From the NCBI RefSeq assembly GCF_010093045.1, contig NZ_CP048115.1, positions 3,100,001 through 3,164,000 of the forward strand: 64,000 bases of DNA. The letters run 5' to 3'. Below, piece after piece: positions 15,412 through 24,228 of the stretch (the stretch's first letter is position 1; each line of letters opens with the position of its first letter). The notes under the pieces are model-generated. The model worked only from the letters and a program-made list of their open reading frames with translations, was not told the DNA's origin and made no database searches. This stretch comes from Mucilaginibacter sp. 14171R-50. GTDB lineage: Bacteria > Bacteroidota > Bacteroidia > Sphingobacteriales > Sphingobacteriaceae. The position numbers were made by a program, and so were the translations under genes.

Positions 15412-16647
15412 TTAGTGATGCCCTTTACTGTTATACACGGTTGATGCGATGATGAACGCGATAACCGCGGCAATAAGCCCGAACATGAAAATGTTATAAG
15501 CCACGCGCAGTAAACGGTATTTTTTACCCAATACTACTCCTTGCGCGTACACATCTTTGATCAGGCTGCCGTATAAAAAATCTTTGTCGTCCATCATTTT
15601 TACCATGCCATAGGTATAATCTTCCAACGGCATTTTATAAAAATTTCCAAAAAACAGCAGGTTTACGCGCTTTTCGTCAACATCTGCGCGTTGAAAAATA
15701 CCCGGGGGGATAGACGGCCGTGTAGCCAGTATTGAGAACGTCATGGCCAGCAGGCTAATGGATAATAATATAAACGTTGGGATGATAAGGTATTCATATT
15801 CGGTAAGTTTGCGCAGCAGCAAACTGATAATAGCCGATAGGATAATGGAGTTGACCGTAATCATGATGTGCGCTTTGTTATCGGCCATATCGCTCAAACG
15901 CTGGTGGTTGCCACTGCTTATTCTGAACATGGTCTCGATACCTTTATCCGGCCGGTCCGCTTTTTTTTTCTTTTCCTCATCAGCAGCAATGGTTGGCGTT
16001 GAAGTTGCTTCTTGCATCGTTTCGGCAGGCTTTTGGGCTTCTTTTTGTTCGGCGGCTGCTATTTTACTTTTCAACGCCTGTATATTAGCTTGTTTGCCGC
16101 TGCTAAGCAATACCTGGCAGTAATCGGTATGATACCGGTGATCCTCTAAAAACTTAAGGCTTTTACGGCGCCACTCTGTTTTACTTATATCTTTATGGTA
16201 CAAGGCCCTTATTTCCTTTAAAAGGCGCTTATCGGTGTTAAAAAAATCATCTGTACCTAAATGGAAAAGATCAGCATCACAAACAATTTTATCTAACAAC
16301 GTAACGGGGTTTTGCGGCATTTGCGTAGCCAGTATGCAGGTTTTTATCTGTTCAATATCCGCCTCATCGGCATCGTGTTTGCGCAAAAAATTTTCGGCAA
16401 GCACTGCGCTCTGGGCCTCGTGATGCGCAATATCTACCATGTACCCCAGGTCGTGAAACCAGGCTGCGGCCTGCACAATAAAAAAGTCGCGGTCGGTTAG
16501 CTGGTAGTGGTTGCCAATTTGCGCGGCTGCAGCCACCATGCCTTCGGTGTGGGCCTTATCGTGGTATACCAGTTTGGCATCAGCGTGGGTTTTGTGGTAC
16601 GCCAATGCGTATTCCCTTATCTGGCGCAGTAGTTCGGGGTATTTCAT
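15412..16647 (-). CDS. HD phosphohydrolase fused to Pycsar-effector-type membrane domain (DUF5706)
   Basis: 411-residue protein of two parts. Residues 1-190 form an HD domain with a full metal site: H33, H65-D66 (WFHDLGY) and D124 (VCDAD), plus a typical GHxxxSAxxA-like stretch (HHEAQSAVLA). After a Lys/Glu-rich linker, RISSGNHQRLSDMADNKAHIMI leads into two membrane helices (about 264-286, 290-313) and a third at the C-terminus (about 384-405); this is the PycTM/DUF5706 pattern known from Pycsar effectors. HD domains of this group cleave cyclic or phosphorylated nucleotides. No cyclase is adjacent, and the partner gene is ppk1, 2 bases downstream. A role in nucleotide or polyphosphate signalling is inference. 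Confidence 0.85.
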   Translation of the reverse strand: MKYPELLRQIREYALAYHKTHADAKLVYHDKAHTEGMVAAAAQIGNHYQLTDRDFFIVQAAAWFHDLGYMVDIAHHEAQSAVLAENFLRKHDADEADIEQIKTCILATQMPQNPVTLLDKIVCDADLFHLGTDDFFNTDKRLLKEIRALYHKDISKTEWRRKSLKFLEDHRYHTDYCQVLLSSGKQANIQALKSKIAAAEQKEAQKPAETMQEATSTPTIAADEEKKKKADRPDKGIETMFRISSGNHQRLSDMADNKAHIMITVNSIILSAIISLLLRKLTEYEYLIIPTFILLSISLLAMTFSILATRPSIPPGIFQRADVDEKRVNLLFFGNFYKMPLEDYTYGMVKMMDDKDFLYGSLIKDVYAQGVVLGKKYRLLRVAYNIFMFGLIAAVIAFIIASTVYNSKGHH

Positions 16648-16768
16648 GATGTGTGTTTAGATGAGCGGAAAACAGCCGCTGGCTTTTATTACCAGTTACT
16701 GACCTTTACAACCGTAAATATTATTTACTTTGGTATAAAAGTAAAATTAAATATTTACCAGCGTATTC

Positions 16769-17386
16769 ATGAAACTCGGCTTTAATAAATACTTTGTGGC
16801 TTTTTTTGCTGCAATACAGCTTTTTACGGCTGTGCCGTTTGCTGTAAAGGTGTCGGCCCAATCGCAAATTCAACAGTTTGATGACAGAGTGATGATAAGC
16901 CTTGCCGCGCACCGCACGCCCGAACAAACGGGCGTAATGCTGTTTTTATCCAATACGTCCAAATATGTTAACGTAGGTGTGCCCGTTGCCTTGCTGGCAG
17001 GCGGTATCATCAGCAACGATAAGCAAATGCGCCAAAATTCGGCTTATGTGGCAAGCAGCACCGCCATATCAGTGGGAGTAATGTTATTGTTAAAGCACTT
17101 GATAAAGCGGCCACGGCCGTTTGTGCAAAACATAAATATTGTACCGGTTTATATGGCCGGCGGTACGTCGTTCCCTTCGGGGCATACTTCTACCGCTTTT
17201 TCTACGGCAATGTCTTTATCAAACGCATACCCTAAATGGTATGTTATCGCGCCATCATTTTTGTGGGCCGGTTCGGTTGGTTACTCGCGCATGTATTTGG
17301 GGGTGCATTATCCTACCGACGTTGCCGCCGGTGCAGCGCTGGGTACAGGCACAGCATTACTGTTACAGCCGGTAAAACGCTGGTAG
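16769..17386 (+). CDS. PAP2 superfamily phosphatase
   Basis: Membrane-associated acid phosphatase of the type-2 phosphatidic acid phosphatase family, 205 residues. All three motifs are visible: KHLIKRPRPF (motif 1, about residues 110-119), FPSGHTSTAF (motif 2) and SRMYLGVHYPTDVAAG (motif 3, with the nucleophilic His in GVHYPTD). A signal-like N-terminus (AAIQLFTAVPFAVKVSAQ) and several hydrophobic segments indicate membrane location with a periplasmic active site. Likely substrates are undecaprenyl pyrophosphate or phospholipid phosphates; sequence alone does not decide. Monocistronic, divergent from the HD-PycTM gene with 121 bases between. Confidence 0.9.
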   Translation: MKLGFNKYFVAFFAAIQLFTAVPFAVKVSAQSQIQQFDDRVMISLAAHRTPEQTGVMLFLSNTSKYVNVGVPVALLAGGIISNDKQMRQNSAYVASSTAISVGVMLLLKHLIKRPRPFVQNINIVPVYMAGGTSFPSGHTSTAFSTAMSLSNAYPKWYVIAPSFLWAGSVGYSRMYLGVHYPTDVAAGAALGTGTALLLQPVKRW

Positions 17387-17526
17387 GTTTAAAAAAAGTA
17401 ATTGCGGCACTTTCTTGCCAAAGTCATAAATAATGCAGTATGCACCAACAATTAATATAATAATTAAATTTGAAGCCTTACTCAATTCCTCCCTTTTGAC
17501 GAGGAAGCAGGTGAGGCCATTACACA

Positions 17527-19890
17527 ATGAATCTTAAACCCTTTGCCGATAGTCCGTTCCAGATACGCATCTCGTTTCATTTACTGATAGCGAAACTGGA
17601 AGAGCAAGCCGCTTTAAACAACGGTATGCGGTCGGCCATGGCGCGGGAAATACTGCATGAAATAGAACCCTATCCCGAGTTGAGGGAAGGGATCACCGAT
17701 ACCGACCAGCTGGTTAAGCATGCTGCTCTCATTAAACGCCTAACCGCCGATATTTTCCCTGAGGCACTTACGCTTAACGAGATAAAGGCCATTACGGTAC
17801 CTTTTCAGGATGTGCTTTTTAACCAAACACAACGGCTGCAAAACATACTTGCTGCGGCGGGTTCGGCATTTGATATTAACATACGCGATTTTACCGAACA
17901 CCAGGTATACGTTAGTACCTGCTGCATTATATTGAATGAGTTTTACGGTACCAGTTTCAATTTTTCCAGGCCGTGGTTTTATGATATCCCGGATGCGCGG
18001 GGGATAATGAAACATTACCGCATTTTATATAACGCAGATTTTATGGACCTGATGCCCGCACCGGGGGCACCTGAAATTACCGCCGCAGATATAGAGCTGC
18101 TGCGCGATAATTACCACGACCTTGATCTTTGGAAAAAATACTTCCCCAAGAACAGCTGGATATTAAAAGGCTTTGCCATCGTGAGCCTTTTTGATGCTAC
18201 GGTAGAGAATGCGGTATCGGCGCTAAAGGGAACGCTGCTGGGTGCAACTTATAGTAATAATTTAAAGGATAATATCCTTGATGTATTCCGGTCGATATAC
18301 AAAATACCCGATATGGATATCGGGTTTACGTCTTTCAACGATGCTGAAAACACCTTCAGTATTGCCACGTTTAACCCCAACCTTAAAAGTTACCTGCTGC
18401 CTGATAATGTAGAAGAGGAGTGCTTCGACGCCTTTTGCGTAAACTCGCTGGTTAAGGTGGTGGAAGAAAAAGCTTACTTCGCGGTATCAGATGTTTCCGC
18501 GTTTTTGCTGGAGAGCCCCGGCAATATGATGGCGCAGCGCTTTCTGGCGCAGGGTATTAATAGTTTGATATTGGCCCCCGTGGTAAAGAACGGACACTTA
18601 CTGGGTATAATTGAACTGGTATCATGCCGCGTTGGTGAGTTAAACAGTATTAACGCCAACCAACTGGAAATAGTAATGCCTTACATTACCGACACTATAG
18701 ACAGGCAGTACAGTTATATGCAAAACCAGATACAGGCGCTTATACAAAACGAGTATACTACCATACACCCAAGCGTTTACTGGAAGTTTAAAAAAGAAGC
18801 GGTAAAATTTATTAAATACCGCGGGCTTAAAAAAGATTATGCTTTAAAGGAAGTGACCTTTCAGGATGTGTACCCGCTGTACGGGCAAATTGATATCAAA
18901 GGCTCGTCAGAAACCCGTAATTATAGCGTACAGCTTGATCTTAAAGACCAGTTAACGGCGCTTATACCGCTTGTTGAGCAGTTGCGCGCTACAAGTAACG
19001 ATGCCGGCCTGGAACAAAATATAAGAAATTTGCAGGAACTGGTGATGGATGTTCAAACCTCGCTGCGTGCCGATACTGAGCAGTTTATTCAAAACTACCT
19101 GGAAATGCAGCTACACCCGATTTTGAGGGACGCCGGGACTGATAACGCCGCGATAGCCATGTACTTTGAACGGGCGGACAAGAACGGCGATTTTCATCAG
19201 CACCGTCGTAAATACGAAACAACCGTTGCACTCATCAACGAAAAGATGGCGCTGCTGCTGGATAGGGCCCAGGCAGAGGCGCAGGCCGTATTCCCGCATT
19301 ATTACGAGCGTTTTAAAACCGATGGTATTGAGCATAACCTGTATATAGGCGCTGCAATTGCCCCGTCTAAAAAATTTGATATCAGTTATTTATACAATCT
19401 GCGTTTATGGCAGCTACAGGTACTGTGCGAGATGGAACTTGAACACCATTTTCTGAAAAGCAGCCTGCCATACCCGCTTGATGTTACCTCGCTGATCCTG
19501 GCGTTTAGCCTTCCAATGTCTATCCGCTTTAGGATGGATGAGAAACGCTTTGATGTGGACGGCACCTACAACGCACGGTTCGAGATCGTAAAAAAACGCA
19601 TTGATAAAGCCTTTATAAAAGGAACAACCGACCGGCTTACCGCCGTAGGGAAGATCACGATCGTTTACTCGAACCATGAGGAAGAGGCCGAGTACCGCAA
19701 CTATATCCGCTTTTTGCAGGCCAAGCACCTGTTTGACGAAGAAGTAGAAATGCTAAGTATAGAGGACCTGCAGGGTGTATCCGGACTTAAAGCCATGCGC
19801 GTTAAAATATTGTACAATAACAGCTTACCCCTTCGTAAATTTTACAGCTATGCCGAAATGCAGCAGGCTGCCAAAAACACGGTTTTTTAA
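17527..19890 (+). CDS. large GAF-domain protein
   Basis: 787-residue cytoplasmic protein with no signal peptide or membrane helix. A GAF-like sensory domain can be placed at about residues 260-400, around YFAVSDVSAFLLESPGNMMAQRFLAQGINSLILAPVVKNGHLLGIIEL, whose end is the characteristic LLGIIELVS strand. The flanking regions are mostly helical and contain no kinase, cyclase, HTH or receiver motif that I can see, so the output is unknown. Similar long GAF proteins occur in Sphingobacteriaceae. An in-frame start ATG at 17527 follows a 140-base gap that contains a short CCTCCC..GAGG repeat remnant. The DUF6660 gene begins 14 bases after the stop. Confidence 0.8.
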   Translation: MNLKPFADSPFQIRISFHLLIAKLEEQAALNNGMRSAMAREILHEIEPYPELREGITDTDQLVKHAALIKRLTADIFPEALTLNEIKAITVPFQDVLFNQTQRLQNILAAAGSAFDINIRDFTEHQVYVSTCCIILNEFYGTSFNFSRPWFYDIPDARGIMKHYRILYNADFMDLMPAPGAPEITAADIELLRDNYHDLDLWKKYFPKNSWILKGFAIVSLFDATVENAVSALKGTLLGATYSNNLKDNILDVFRSIYKIPDMDIGFTSFNDAENTFSIATFNPNLKSYLLPDNVEEECFDAFCVNSLVKVVEEKAYFAVSDVSAFLLESPGNMMAQRFLAQGINSLILAPVVKNGHLLGIIELVSCRVGELNSINANQLEIVMPYITDTIDRQYSYMQNQIQALIQNEYTTIHPSVYWKFKKEAVKFIKYRGLKKDYALKEVTFQDVYPLYGQIDIKGSSETRNYSVQLDLKDQLTALIPLVEQLRATSNDAGLEQNIRNLQELVMDVQTSLRADTEQFIQNYLEMQLHPILRDAGTDNAAIAMYFERADKNGDFHQHRRKYETTVALINEKMALLLDRAQAEAQAVFPHYYERFKTDGIEHNLYIGAAIAPSKKFDISYLYNLRLWQLQVLCEMELEHHFLKSSLPYPLDVTSLILAFSLPMSIRFRMDEKRFDVDGTYNARFEIVKKRIDKAFIKGTTDRLTAVGKITIVYSNHEEEAEYRNYIRFLQAKHLFDEEVEMLSIEDLQGVSGLKAMRVKILYNNSLPLRKFYSYAEMQQAAKNTVF

Positions 19891-19891
19891 T

Positions 19892-19899
19892 TACTTTTG
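19892..19899 (+). promoter_or_regulatory. -7 element upstream of the DUF6660 gene
   Basis: TACTTTTG fits TAnnTTTG and ends 5 bases before the ATG at 19905, implying a leaderless or almost leaderless transcript. No -33 TTG at the right distance was found. Confidence 0.45.
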
Positions 19900-19904
19900 C
19901 GGTG

Positions 19905-20210
19905 ATGAAACTACTTTGCATCCTGTTCGCGTTTGTTGTTGTGTATCTGGCAGTAAAGCCTTGCTGCACAGATAGCGATTGCGATGCTATTGCAAAAACA
20001 GAACAGGCAGCTAAAAGCAAAGCTAAAAGCTGTGCGGGGTGTTCGCCGTTTTTTAGTTGCGGCACTTGCGCAGGCTTTACCGTTACAAAGCCGGTTTCAG
20101 CAACGCTCCTGTTTTTTGCAGCCAGGGCAGCGCAGGTTTATACGCCTTATCAGCAGCCGGAGGTAAAAGAGATATCGTCATCTATCTGGCAGCCGCCTAA
20201 ATTAGGATAA
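19905..20210 (+). CDS. small Cys-rich exported protein (DUF6660-like)
   Basis: 101 residues from ATG 19905 (a GTG directly before it is the alternative). The N-terminus MKLLCILFAFVVVYLAVKPC is a hydrophobic signal or anchor. It is followed by many cysteines: CCTDSDCD near residues 20-27 and SCAGCSPFFSCGTCAGF near 42-58. The spacing suggests metal binding or disulfides. It sits 62 bases upstream of a TonB receptor gene, so it may take part in uptake or sensing of a metal such as copper or zinc; that is inference from the Cys content and neighbour. I identify it as DUF6660 with moderate confidence from the overall layout. Confidence 0.65.
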   Translation: MKLLCILFAFVVVYLAVKPCCTDSDCDAIAKTEQAAKSKAKSCAGCSPFFSCGTCAGFTVTKPVSATLLFFAARAAQVYTPYQQPEVKEISSSIWQPPKLG

Positions 20211-20272
20211 TACGCTACAAGTCCCCCCGTATGGGGTCATTCACAGGTATTATTTTAACTACAACATTTTCA

Positions 20273-22447
20273 ATGAAAAAACTATTCGTGCTTTTTGCGG
20301 CGGTACTTTATACTGCTGCGGCATTTTCACAAAATACATTTACTGCCATACTTAAGGACGCCCAAACCAAACAGCCGCTTATTGGCGCCACAGCATCGGT
20401 ACCGGGTACAACAATAGGTGCAACTACCGATACCACAGGTTTAGTAACACTCATCAAAATCGCTGATGGTAAGCAGCTTATCAGGTTTAACTACATCGGA
20501 TATATAACACGCCAGGATACTATCGTTTTCCCGCTGAAGCAAACACAGCCTTTAGAAATATTGCTTCATCCCCGGGAGAATGAACTTAACGAAGTGGTAG
20601 TATCCACCACGCGCAGCAGCCGCACCATCGCCAATATCCCAACCCGTGTGGAGGTAATATCGGGCGAGGAACTTGACGAGAAGAGCAACATGAAGCCCGG
20701 CGATATACGCATGGTGCTGGCCGAAAGCACGGGCATACAAACCCAGCAAACTTCGGCCACAAGCGGTAATTCCAGTATCCGCATCCAGGGGCTCGACGGT
20801 AAATACACGCAGATCATTCGCGACGGGTTCCCGCTATACTCCGGTTTTTCGGGCGGTTTGGGGTTGTTGCAGGTGGCCCCGCTCGACCTGAAACAGGTTG
20901 AAGTGGTAAAAGGTTCATCGTCTACCTTGTACGGCGGCGGCGCTATAGCCGGGCTGGTAAACCTGGTATCAAAAACGCCGACGGACGAAAGGCAGCTGAA
21001 TGTACTGCTAAACGGCACTTCGGCATGCGGGCTTGATGCCAGCATCTTTTACGCGCAAAAGTTCAACAAAATAGGCTCAACAGTATATGCGGCCTACAAC
21101 CATGGCAGCGCATATGATCCTTCGGATATTGACCTCACGGCTATCCCGAAATTCAACAGGTTTACACTCAATCCTAAGCTGTTTTTTTATTTTAACGATA
21201 ACACTACCCTTACCGCAGGTATTAACGCTACCGTGGAGAACAGGATAGGGGGCGACCTGCACTATATTGAAGGCGATGGCGATGTCCTGCATTCGTATTT
21301 TGAAGAAAATAAAACAGGCCGTTACAGCACACAGGCTGAACTGGTGCATAAATTGGGTGGCAGCGCCAAACTGATAATGAAGAACAGCGTGAGTTATTTT
21401 GACCGGACCATTAACCTGCCTGACTACCGTTTTTCAGGCGGGCAAACATCAACCTACACCGAAGCCAATTATACGCGCAGTACCGGCAAAGTTGACTGGG
21501 TAGCGGGCCTTAACTTCCTGACGGACGATTTTAACGAGAACAGGTACAGTTCGTTTCCGCTGCGGAGTTACACCAATAACACCATCGGCGCGTTTATTCA
21601 AAACACCTGGGATATAAGCGCGGCTTTTACTTTAGAGAGTGGCCTGCGGGGCGACTATCATAACCGGTACGGCTTTATGCTTTTGCCGCGCATATCAGGC
21701 TTATGGAAAATAAACCCGCGTTTGTCAACGCGTTTGGGCGGTGGCCTGGGCTATAAAGGGCCAAACGTATTTACCGAGGATGCCGAGCGGATACAGTTCA
21801 GGAACGTTTTACCGCTGGATGTAGCTAACACCCGGGCCGAGCGTTCGTATGGCGCTAATTACGATATCAACTACCGCACGCCCATATTTAACGGCCAGGG
21901 CAGCTTTAGCATAAACCAGCTGTTTTTTTATACGCGGATAGAGCGCCCGATATTACTTACACAGCTGGCAAACGGTAACCTGCAGTACATGCAACCGCCA
22001 GGCGATTTGAACACCAGGGGCCTGGAAACGAATATTAAGCTTACCTATGGCGATCTTAAGCTATTTGTGGGCTACACACTGGCAGATGTAAGCCAGCATA
22101 CCGGTAATAACATAAGCCCATACGCATTGGTATCAAAACACAGGTTGAACAATGTGCTGATGTACGAAATAGCCGAGAAGTGGAAAATAGGGGCGGAGGC
22201 CTATTATTTTAGCAGGCAAAAACTAAATGACGGTACCACAGGCAAAGCCTATTGGACCACCGGTATAATGGCCGAACGGATCTGGGAGCGTTTTTCTGTG
22301 TTTATTAATTTCGAAAACCTGACAGATACCCGCCAAACCCGTTTCGACAGTATTTACACCGGCAGTATCAGCAATCCTGTTTTCAGGGATATTTACGCGC
22401 CGCTTGACGGGTTTGTAGTAAATGGGGGCATTAAGCTGAAGCTTTGA
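20273..22447 (+). CDS. TonB-dependent outer-membrane receptor
   Basis: 724 residues from ATG 20273, which gives a proper signal peptide (MKKLFVLFAAVLYTAAAFSQ); an upstream in-frame ATG at 20231 would add 14 residues before it. Domains in order: carboxypeptidase-like regulatory domain (about 22-100), plug (about 115-220: NEVVVSTTRSSRTIANIPTRVEVI, IQGLDGKYTQIIRDGFPLYSG, VEVVKGSSSTLYGGGAIAGLVNLVSK) and a 22-strand-type barrel to a C-terminal VNGGIKLKL. It resembles siderophore/metal or vitamin receptors more than SusC, which are longer and paired with SusD. No SusD is adjacent. The upstream Cys-rich DUF6660 gene points to a metal-related substrate, which is inference. Confidence 0.9.
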   Translation: MKKLFVLFAAVLYTAAAFSQNTFTAILKDAQTKQPLIGATASVPGTTIGATTDTTGLVTLIKIADGKQLIRFNYIGYITRQDTIVFPLKQTQPLEILLHPRENELNEVVVSTTRSSRTIANIPTRVEVISGEELDEKSNMKPGDIRMVLAESTGIQTQQTSATSGNSSIRIQGLDGKYTQIIRDGFPLYSGFSGGLGLLQVAPLDLKQVEVVKGSSSTLYGGGAIAGLVNLVSKTPTDERQLNVLLNGTSACGLDASIFYAQKFNKIGSTVYAAYNHGSAYDPSDIDLTAIPKFNRFTLNPKLFFYFNDNTTLTAGINATVENRIGGDLHYIEGDGDVLHSYFEENKTGRYSTQAELVHKLGGSAKLIMKNSVSYFDRTINLPDYRFSGGQTSTYTEANYTRSTGKVDWVAGLNFLTDDFNENRYSSFPLRSYTNNTIGAFIQNTWDISAAFTLESGLRGDYHNRYGFMLLPRISGLWKINPRLSTRLGGGLGYKGPNVFTEDAERIQFRNVLPLDVANTRAERSYGANYDINYRTPIFNGQGSFSINQLFFYTRIERPILLTQLANGNLQYMQPPGDLNTRGLETNIKLTYGDLKLFVGYTLADVSQHTGNNISPYALVSKHRLNNVLMYEIAEKWKIGAEAYYFSRQKLNDGTTGKAYWTTGIMAERIWERFSVFINFENLTDTRQTRFDSIYTGSISNPVFRDIYAPLDGFVVNGGIKLKL

Positions 22448-22490
22448 TTACCTAACAGGAATATTTTAAAACGGCGGGGCAAGGGTACAA

Positions 22491-22715
22491 TTAATCCCAC
22501 ACAATGTACCACTTGCCCTCGTCGTTTTTGGCGTAGCTGAGGCCGTCGCTCATCTGGTAAACATCGCGGCCTTCGGTGGCGTTGTAATAGTTCTTACGCT
22601 CGTAAATTCTTAATCCGCCGTTTTCCCGTTGCAGGAAAACAAGCAACGCGTTCATAGATGGGCCGATCTCGTGCAGCCACTGGTTTTCACCTTCTTTTAC
22701 AAATGCTGAGCTCAT
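22491..22715 (-). CDS. small conserved-looking protein of unknown function
   Basis: 74 residues from the ATG at 22713-22715 (MSSAFVKEGENQWLHEIGPS). An upstream in-frame Met at 22769 would add an unlikely Cys/Ile-rich leader. The protein is compact and soluble-looking, with IGPSMNALLVFLQRENGGLRIYERKNYY and a Trp-containing end (DEGKWYIVWD). It has no signal, membrane segment or recognisable motif. It ends convergently with the TonB receptor gene. I do not recognise the family; similar short proteins occur in Bacteroidota. The 237 bases upstream to the DUF4920 gene are AT-rich and hold only that gene's promoter. Confidence 0.65.
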   Translation of the reverse strand: MSSAFVKEGENQWLHEIGPSMNALLVFLQRENGGLRIYERKNYYNATEGRDVYQMSDGLSYAKNDEGKWYIVWD

Positions 22716-22918
22716 GATGATATCTTGTTTCAAAAGGTATATCATTTTTTGTGCCGAACATATAAACATAGCTATGATTGAATTTAACTTAAACGAAATA
22801 TAAATTTTAATTAGTTTATAATCAGGTTTTCATAGGATTTATATAAACAAAAAATTAATGTGAATAGCGAATTTATGGGCTAATTATTGGCTATTACCGG
22901 TAAATAAAAATAAAGTGT

Positions 22919-22926
22919 TAGTTTTG
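22919..22926 (+). promoter_or_regulatory. -7 element upstream of the DUF4920 gene
   Basis: TAGTTTTG matches TAnnTTTG, with its last base 26 bases before the ATG at 22953. No -33 TTG at 19-21 bases was seen. Confidence 0.4.
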
Positions 22927-22952
22927 TTGTAGAAAAATCTAAAACCCTTGAT

Positions 22953-23426
22953 ATGAAGAAATTAATTTTATTTGCGATATGTGCAGCTTTAAGCACCGTT
23001 ACCTTTGCGCAAAGCACTATTAAACCTGCGGAAGCAGGCGTAACTTACGGCAAAACCGTTACAGCAGATAACGCTGTAAACACCGACGCTTTGAATAAGA
23101 CCTTAAGTACCGATAGCGTTTACAACGGCAAAATTACGGGTACCGTTGTTGAAGTTTGTACCAAAAAAGGCTGCTTTATGAAATTGCAGCAGGCTAACGG
23201 TGCGCCCATAATGGTTCAGTTTACTGATTACGCTTATTTTATGCCGCAAAACATTGTTGGCAAAACCGTAGTGGTTGAAGGCAAAGCCAAAATGAAGGAA
23301 ACCTCGGTTGAGCGTTTAAAGCACTACGCGGCTGATGCCGGTAAAAGCAAAGAAGAAATAGCCATGATAAACCAGCCAAAGAAAGATATTTCTATTATGG
23401 CGGATGGTGTGCTGGTGGTTAAATAA
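22953..23426 (+). CDS. DUF4920 domain-containing exported protein
   Basis: 157 residues with a clear signal peptide (MKKLILFAICAALSTVTFAQ). The mature protein matches DUF4920: GKITGTVVEVCTKKGCFMKL, then MVQFTDYAYFMPQNIVGKTVVVEG and ETSVERLKHYAADAGKSKEEIAMI. The layout is an OB-like small beta-barrel with a Cys pair (VCTKKGCFM) that could bind metal or be redox active; both are inference. Its function is not established. It stands alone, with its own -7 element and a strong intrinsic terminator 28 bases after the stop. Confidence 0.85.
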   Translation: MKKLILFAICAALSTVTFAQSTIKPAEAGVTYGKTVTADNAVNTDALNKTLSTDSVYNGKITGTVVEVCTKKGCFMKLQQANGAPIMVQFTDYAYFMPQNIVGKTVVVEGKAKMKETSVERLKHYAADAGKSKEEIAMINQPKKDISIMADGVLVVK

Positions 23427-23453
23427 GCGTAGCGCATAATTTCGATATTATCT

Positions 23454-23483
23454 AAAGCCCGTAAGAAATTACGGGCTTTTTTG
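23454..23483 (+). terminator. intrinsic terminator
   Basis: Perfect 11-base stem AAAGCCCGTAA (23454-23464) / TTACGGGCTTT (23469-23479) with a GAAA tetraloop and a T-run to 23482. It ends the DUF4920 transcript. Confidence 0.9.
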
Positions 23484-23546
23484 TTGTTACTTTGTAAGGT
23501 ATACCGCATTGATTTGGTTATACACCCATCTGCCAAAGTCTGAGTG

Positions 23547-24206
23547 ATGAATAAAATAGAGACCGTACTTGACGCCATTCTATCGCAGGGGATGCTGCCC
23601 TTGTTCTTTTACGAGGATGCCGAAGTTAGCCTGGAGGTAATTCGTACCATGTACAGTGCGGGTGTCAGGGTGGTAGAATACACCAACCGTGGCAAGGAAG
23701 CGCTGAGTAATTTTTACAGGCTAAAACAGGCGTTAACAACAGATATGCCGGATATGTACCTGGGTGCAGGTACCATAAAAACCGGCCTGGAGGCCGAGGC
23801 GTTTGTTGACGCGGGCGCCGATTTCATTGTGTCGCCGGTGGTGGATACCGAGGTAGCCCTGGTTGCGGGTAATTACCACAAGCTTTGGATCCCCGGCTGC
23901 ATGACCCCTACCGAGATACATGTAGCCCAGCATTACAAAGCAAGGCTGATAAAGATATTTCCGGCAAATATACTTGGCCCCGCGTTCATTACGTCTATCA
24001 GGGAGTTATTCCCCGGGCAGTTGTTTATTCCCACAGGCGGGGTAGAGATTGAGGCTGGTAACATTGCCGAATGGTTCCGCTCAGGCGTGTGCGCTGTGGG
24101 CATGGGCAGCAAGCTTATTAGTCGTAATGTACTCGATAAACGCCTGTACACGCAATTATATAATGATACCTTGAAGGCGCTTGAACTGGTACAGCTAAGC
24201 AAGTAA
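23547..24206 (+). CDS. eda: KDPG/KHG-type aldolase (2-dehydro-3-deoxy-phosphogluconate aldolase family)
   Basis: Class I aldolase of the KDPG/KHG family that splits 2-keto-3-deoxy-phosphogluconate or 4-hydroxy-2-oxoglutarate into pyruvate and an aldehyde. It has 219 residues from ATG 23547 (a GTG directly before it adds one residue). Family landmarks: LYLGAGTIKTGLEAEAFVDAGADFIVSPVV, then PGCMTPTEI, and the Schiff-base Lys in ARLIKIFPANILGP, followed by FIPTGGVE. It stands alone between a terminator and the VF530 gene. It is only 2.2 kb upstream of the sugar operon at 26410 and could serve it, but the operon is complete enough without this link being certain. The exact substrate is not decided by sequence. 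Confidence 0.88.
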   Translation: MNKIETVLDAILSQGMLPLFFYEDAEVSLEVIRTMYSAGVRVVEYTNRGKEALSNFYRLKQALTTDMPDMYLGAGTIKTGLEAEAFVDAGADFIVSPVVDTEVALVAGNYHKLWIPGCMTPTEIHVAQHYKARLIKIFPANILGPAFITSIRELFPGQLFIPTGGVEIEAGNIAEWFRSGVCAVGMGSKLISRNVLDKRLYTQLYNDTLKALELVQLSK

Positions 24207-24216
24207 AAAGAAACGC

Positions 24217-24224
24217 TACTTTTG
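24217..24224 (+). promoter_or_regulatory. -7 element upstream of the VF530 gene
   Basis: TACTTTTG fits TAnnTTTG and ends 4 bases before the ATG at 24229, again implying a leaderless transcript. Confidence 0.45.
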
Positions 24225-24228
24225 CAGT

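Noticed and set aside
15412..16647. A complete Pycsar defence system
   Set aside because: Only the effector-type membrane domain is present, joined to an HD domain. No cyclase gene is adjacent and the context is ppk1.
16721..16927. 68-codon minus-strand ORF next to PAP2
   Set aside because: It is antisense to the PAP2 gene and shows no conserved feature.
23544..24206. GTG start for the aldolase
   Set aside because: It is followed directly by ATG and adds one residue only; the ATG is the simpler choice.
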